This document shows, piece by piece, positions 5,589 to 7,645 of a stretch of DNA of 7,645 bases. The stretch's first letter is position 1; every line of letters begins with the position of its first letter. The DNA comes from Candidatus Parabacteroides intestinavium (GTDB lineage Bacteria > Bacteroidota > Bacteroidia > Bacteroidales > Tannerellaceae). Location: positions 1 to 7,645 of the forward strand of contig DWYO01000327.1 of assembly GCA_019118725.1 (NCBI GenBank). The letters run 5' to 3'. Position numbers and translations under genes: made by a program. Below the pieces are notes generated by a model. That model saw nothing but the letters and a program-made list of their open reading frames with translations. It was not told where the DNA came from and did not search any database.

Positions 5589-7457
5589 TTAGATTCCTAA
5601 CTTCGCATTGAATCCTTGTAATGTTTCGAGTACATTGCTCTTCACATGGATAAACTGGTCGATACCTTGCGCCTTCAAGTCATCCATACAAGCCGGAGCA
5701 CCGGCTACTACGAACTGCGCACGTCCGTTCAATGCCTTGAAGGCAGCCGGAGCATATTCCGCATATTCATCATCACTGGAACACAATACCACGATATCGG
5801 CGCCAGCCTTCATTGCAGCTTCTACACCCTCTTCTACTGTATCGAAACCAAGATTATCGATGGTCTTGTATCCGGCACACGCAAAGAAGTTGCAAGAGAA
5901 TTGTGCACGAGCCAAGCGCATCGCCAGATTTCCGATTGTCAGCATAAAAGCTTTCGGAGTCTTCTCGCTCTTCTCGGTTGCTAAACGTAAAGCCTCGAAT
6001 TCGGATGCACCACGGGCAAAGTTCAATTTCGTCACGCCCTCGTTCTCGCAATGGTTATGATGCTGGCCTTTGCAACAGCATGCGCCTTCCTCTTTCTTAA
6101 CCTTATCTCCGGCTACTTCTGTGAAGTTCGGGAATTGGTTCGTTCCCAACAACGATTCTCTGCGGGTAGCTACAGCTTTGTGGCGTGCTTCGTTTGAAGC
6201 ATTGACAGATGCTTGGATTTCTCCGGCATTAGCCAATGAGCCGAATCCGCCTTTCTCTTCGGTTTCGAGGAAAAGCTTCCAAGCGACATCAGCAATCGAG
6301 TTAGTAAATACTTCAATTGTATAAGAACCAGCTCCTGGGTCGACCACCTTGTCGAAGTGACATTCTTCCTTCAATAATAACTGCTGATTGCGGGCAATGC
6401 GTTCCGCGAAGTCATCCGGTGTCTCATAAGCTTCGTCAAACGGACGAACCGTAATCGAATCAACTCCGGCAATAGCAGCCGACATTGCTTCGGTTTGTGA
6501 ACGGAGCAAATTCACGTGCGCATCAAATATAGTCATGTTCCATTGAGAGGTCTGAGCATGAACCGCCATCTTGCAAGCGCATTCACAAGCCGGATTATAA
6601 GCCTTTACAATCTCAGCCCAAAGCCAACGAGCAGCACGGAACTTGGCAATCTCCATGAAATAGTTTGAGCTGATACCGAAATTAAATTTAATCTTCTTAG
6701 CCACTTCATCTACCGAGAAACTAGCATCGGTCAGTTTGGCCAACAACTCATTACCCCAAGCCAACGCATACCCCAATTCCTGAGCTATATAAGCACCGGC
6801 ATTGTTCAATTCAAAAGCATTAACCGCCAAGACGCGATAATTAGGCAATGCCTTTCCGGCATTCAAAACGGCCGTAGCCATTTCCACCCAATTCTCGTTC
6901 TTATGACCTTTGATCAAAGGCTTCTTGAACGGATCATAGTTGACCGAACCCTGGCACTTCTCCAAATCCACTCCTTTTGAAGTGAAATATTCGGCAAGAA
7001 TGGTGATGAGTTTTTCAGCTTTGCACAAGCAGGTGTTGAAATTCAGTTCGACACAAGCCGGACAAATACCGTCCAACAACGTAGCGATATTTTCCGCATT
7101 CACATCATCGCCTTTGATGATAAATCCCAATGAAGTGATACCTTTGTTCAGTACATCGAGCGCCTTAGCGTTTGCTTCTTTCGGGCACACGACTTCCATG
7201 TTCTGGCGTACTAACCAATTGTTGTCTTTCTTCGTACCACGTACAAAAGGAAATTCGCCGGGGAGCGAATCGGTCGTTTTCAGACCTTCCAAATCTTCCA
7301 AACGATAGAAAGGATTTGCATTAAATCCTTCGCCTGTTTTCCAAACAAGCTTTTTCTCGAACGGCACGCCTTTCAGGTCTGCCGTGATTTTCGCCATCCA
7401 TTCTTCTGTCGAAATGGGAGCGAACTCGGAGAAAAGTTTTTCTTTTGCTTCTGCCAT
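5589..7457 (-). CDS. mutA: Methylmalonyl-CoA mutase small (beta) subunit
   Basis: This is the non-catalytic partner of MutB in the heterodimeric mutase. It has 622 residues, the usual size. An N-terminal MutB-contact segment (about 1-80; SEFAPISTEEWMAKITADLKG) is followed by a degenerate TIM barrel (about 80-450), with the family segment FMEIAKFRAARWLWAEIV (267-284), then DDFAERIARNQQLLLKE and VVDPGAGSYTIE. The C-terminal Rossmann-like domain (about 500-622) resembles the B12 domain but lacks DxHxxG, having FSCNFFACAGY where MutB has its cobalt-ligating loop. That is normal for the small subunit. The linker between barrel and C-terminal domain carries an unusual CCCKGQHHNHC cluster (460-470), and CPAC (132-135) and CECAC (291-295) are also present. 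The start at 7457 is the standard one, preceded by AT-rich sequence without a Shine-Dalgarno motif. It is the first gene of the mutAB operon. Confidence 0.97.
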   Translation of the reverse strand: MAEAKEKLFSEFAPISTEEWMAKITADLKGVPFEKKLVWKTGEGFNANPFYRLEDLEGLKTTDSLPGEFPFVRGTKKDNNWLVRQNMEVVCPKEANAKALDVLNKGITSLGFIIKGDDVNAENIATLLDGICPACVELNFNTCLCKAEKLITILAEYFTSKGVDLEKCQGSVNYDPFKKPLIKGHKNENWVEMATAVLNAGKALPNYRVLAVNAFELNNAGAYIAQELGYALAWGNELLAKLTDASFSVDEVAKKIKFNFGISSNYFMEIAKFRAARWLWAEIVKAYNPACECACKMAVHAQTSQWNMTIFDAHVNLLRSQTEAMSAAIAGVDSITVRPFDEAYETPDDFAERIARNQQLLLKEECHFDKVVDPGAGSYTIEVFTNSIADVAWKLFLETEEKGGFGSLANAGEIQASVNASNEARHKAVATRRESLLGTNQFPNFTEVAGDKVKKEEGACCCKGQHHNHCENEGVTKLNFARGASEFEALRLATEKSEKTPKAFMLTIGNLAMRLARAQFSCNFFACAGYKTIDNLGFDTVEEGVEAAMKAGADIVVLCSSDDEYAEYAPAAFKALNGRAQFVVAGAPACMDDLKAQGIDQFIHVKSNVLETLQGFNAKLGI

Positions 7458-7645
7458 AATATTAGTTGTTTATTAAACTGGTATTAGTAATGAACTTTTT
7501 TAACTTTATGAGTCCACCCGTCAAATATTCTGTTATTTGCTATTTATTTTTATAAGTTCTTATTCCTCTTCTATTTAGAACCCAAAAACGTATAAACCAA
7601 GCAACAGATAAACTAATGAACTTATATACTATACCTAACGATTTA
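7458..7645 (-). promoter_or_regulatory. Upstream region of mutA with a weak promoter candidate
   Basis: These 188 bp are AT-rich and contain no supported gene. On the minus strand AATATTTG (7529-7522) differs from the Bacteroides -7 element TAnnTTTG at one fixed position and would give a leader of about 60 nt. I find no convincing TTTG at the -33 spacing, so the promoter is uncertain and may lie beyond the right edge. The decamer TAATGAACTT occurs twice (7488-7497 and 7614-7623). No B12-box or other conserved cobalamin riboswitch sequence is seen. Confidence 0.25.

Noticed and set aside
5034..5600. Plus-strand open frame of 188 codons
   Set aside because: It lies wholly antisense to the well-conserved N-terminal part of mutB, its translation resembles no known family and it has no plausible initiation context.
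5608..6060. Plus-strand open frame of 150 codons and an overlapping one of 112
   Set aside because: They are antisense to the conserved C-terminal domain of mutA and have no family features.
5589..7457. MutA as a damaged mutase because it lacks the DxHxxG cobalt-binding motif
   Set aside because: The small subunit of heterodimeric methylmalonyl-CoA mutases normally lacks this motif. The reading frame is intact and of usual length.

Overview
The window looks like a Bacteroides-type gut anaerobe (Bacteroidota). Three things point there: a SusC/RagA-family outer-membrane receptor, a two-subunit methylmalonyl-CoA mutase of the kind used for propionate production, and a good TTTG / TAnnTTTG promoter with AT-rich, Shine-Dalgarno-poor starts. 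All recognisable genes lie on the minus strand, so transcription runs from right to left. I see no credible plus-strand gene, tRNA, rRNA, CRISPR array or transposase.

Right part (7645 down to 3368): an AT-rich upstream region, then mutA (small subunit, 622 aa), a 15-bp gap, mutB (large cobalamin-binding subunit, 715 aa), and a strong intrinsic terminator 22 bp after the mutB stop. The two subunits form the adenosylcobalamin enzyme that interconverts succinyl-CoA and methylmalonyl-CoA on the succinate-to-propionate route. No cobalamin riboswitch is visible in the 188 bp present upstream of mutA.

Middle part (3367 down to 2847): 521 bp without a conventional gene, but not empty. A Bacteroides-type promoter at about 3225-3254 should produce a leader of about 370 nt. 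That leader holds two small 5' hairpins and a possible 39-codon leader ORF (3176-3057). It also holds a long imperfect inverted repeat that folds into a roughly 165-nt stem-loop (3144-2978), and an overlapping GC-rich hairpin followed by five U residues (3036-2941). The long fold and the terminator-like fold compete for the same bases, and the small ORF runs up the 5' arm of the long fold and stops in its apical loop. This is the architecture of a transcription attenuator and is the most interesting part of the window.

Left part (2846 to 1): a susC-like gene lacking only its 3' end at the window edge (948 complete codons visible). It encodes a TonB-dependent receptor with signal peptide, carboxypeptidase-D-regulatory-like domain, plug and most of the barrel. 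A susD-like lipoprotein gene is expected just beyond the left edge but is not in view. The mutAB unit and the susC unit look like separate transcription units, split by the terminator and the new promoter.
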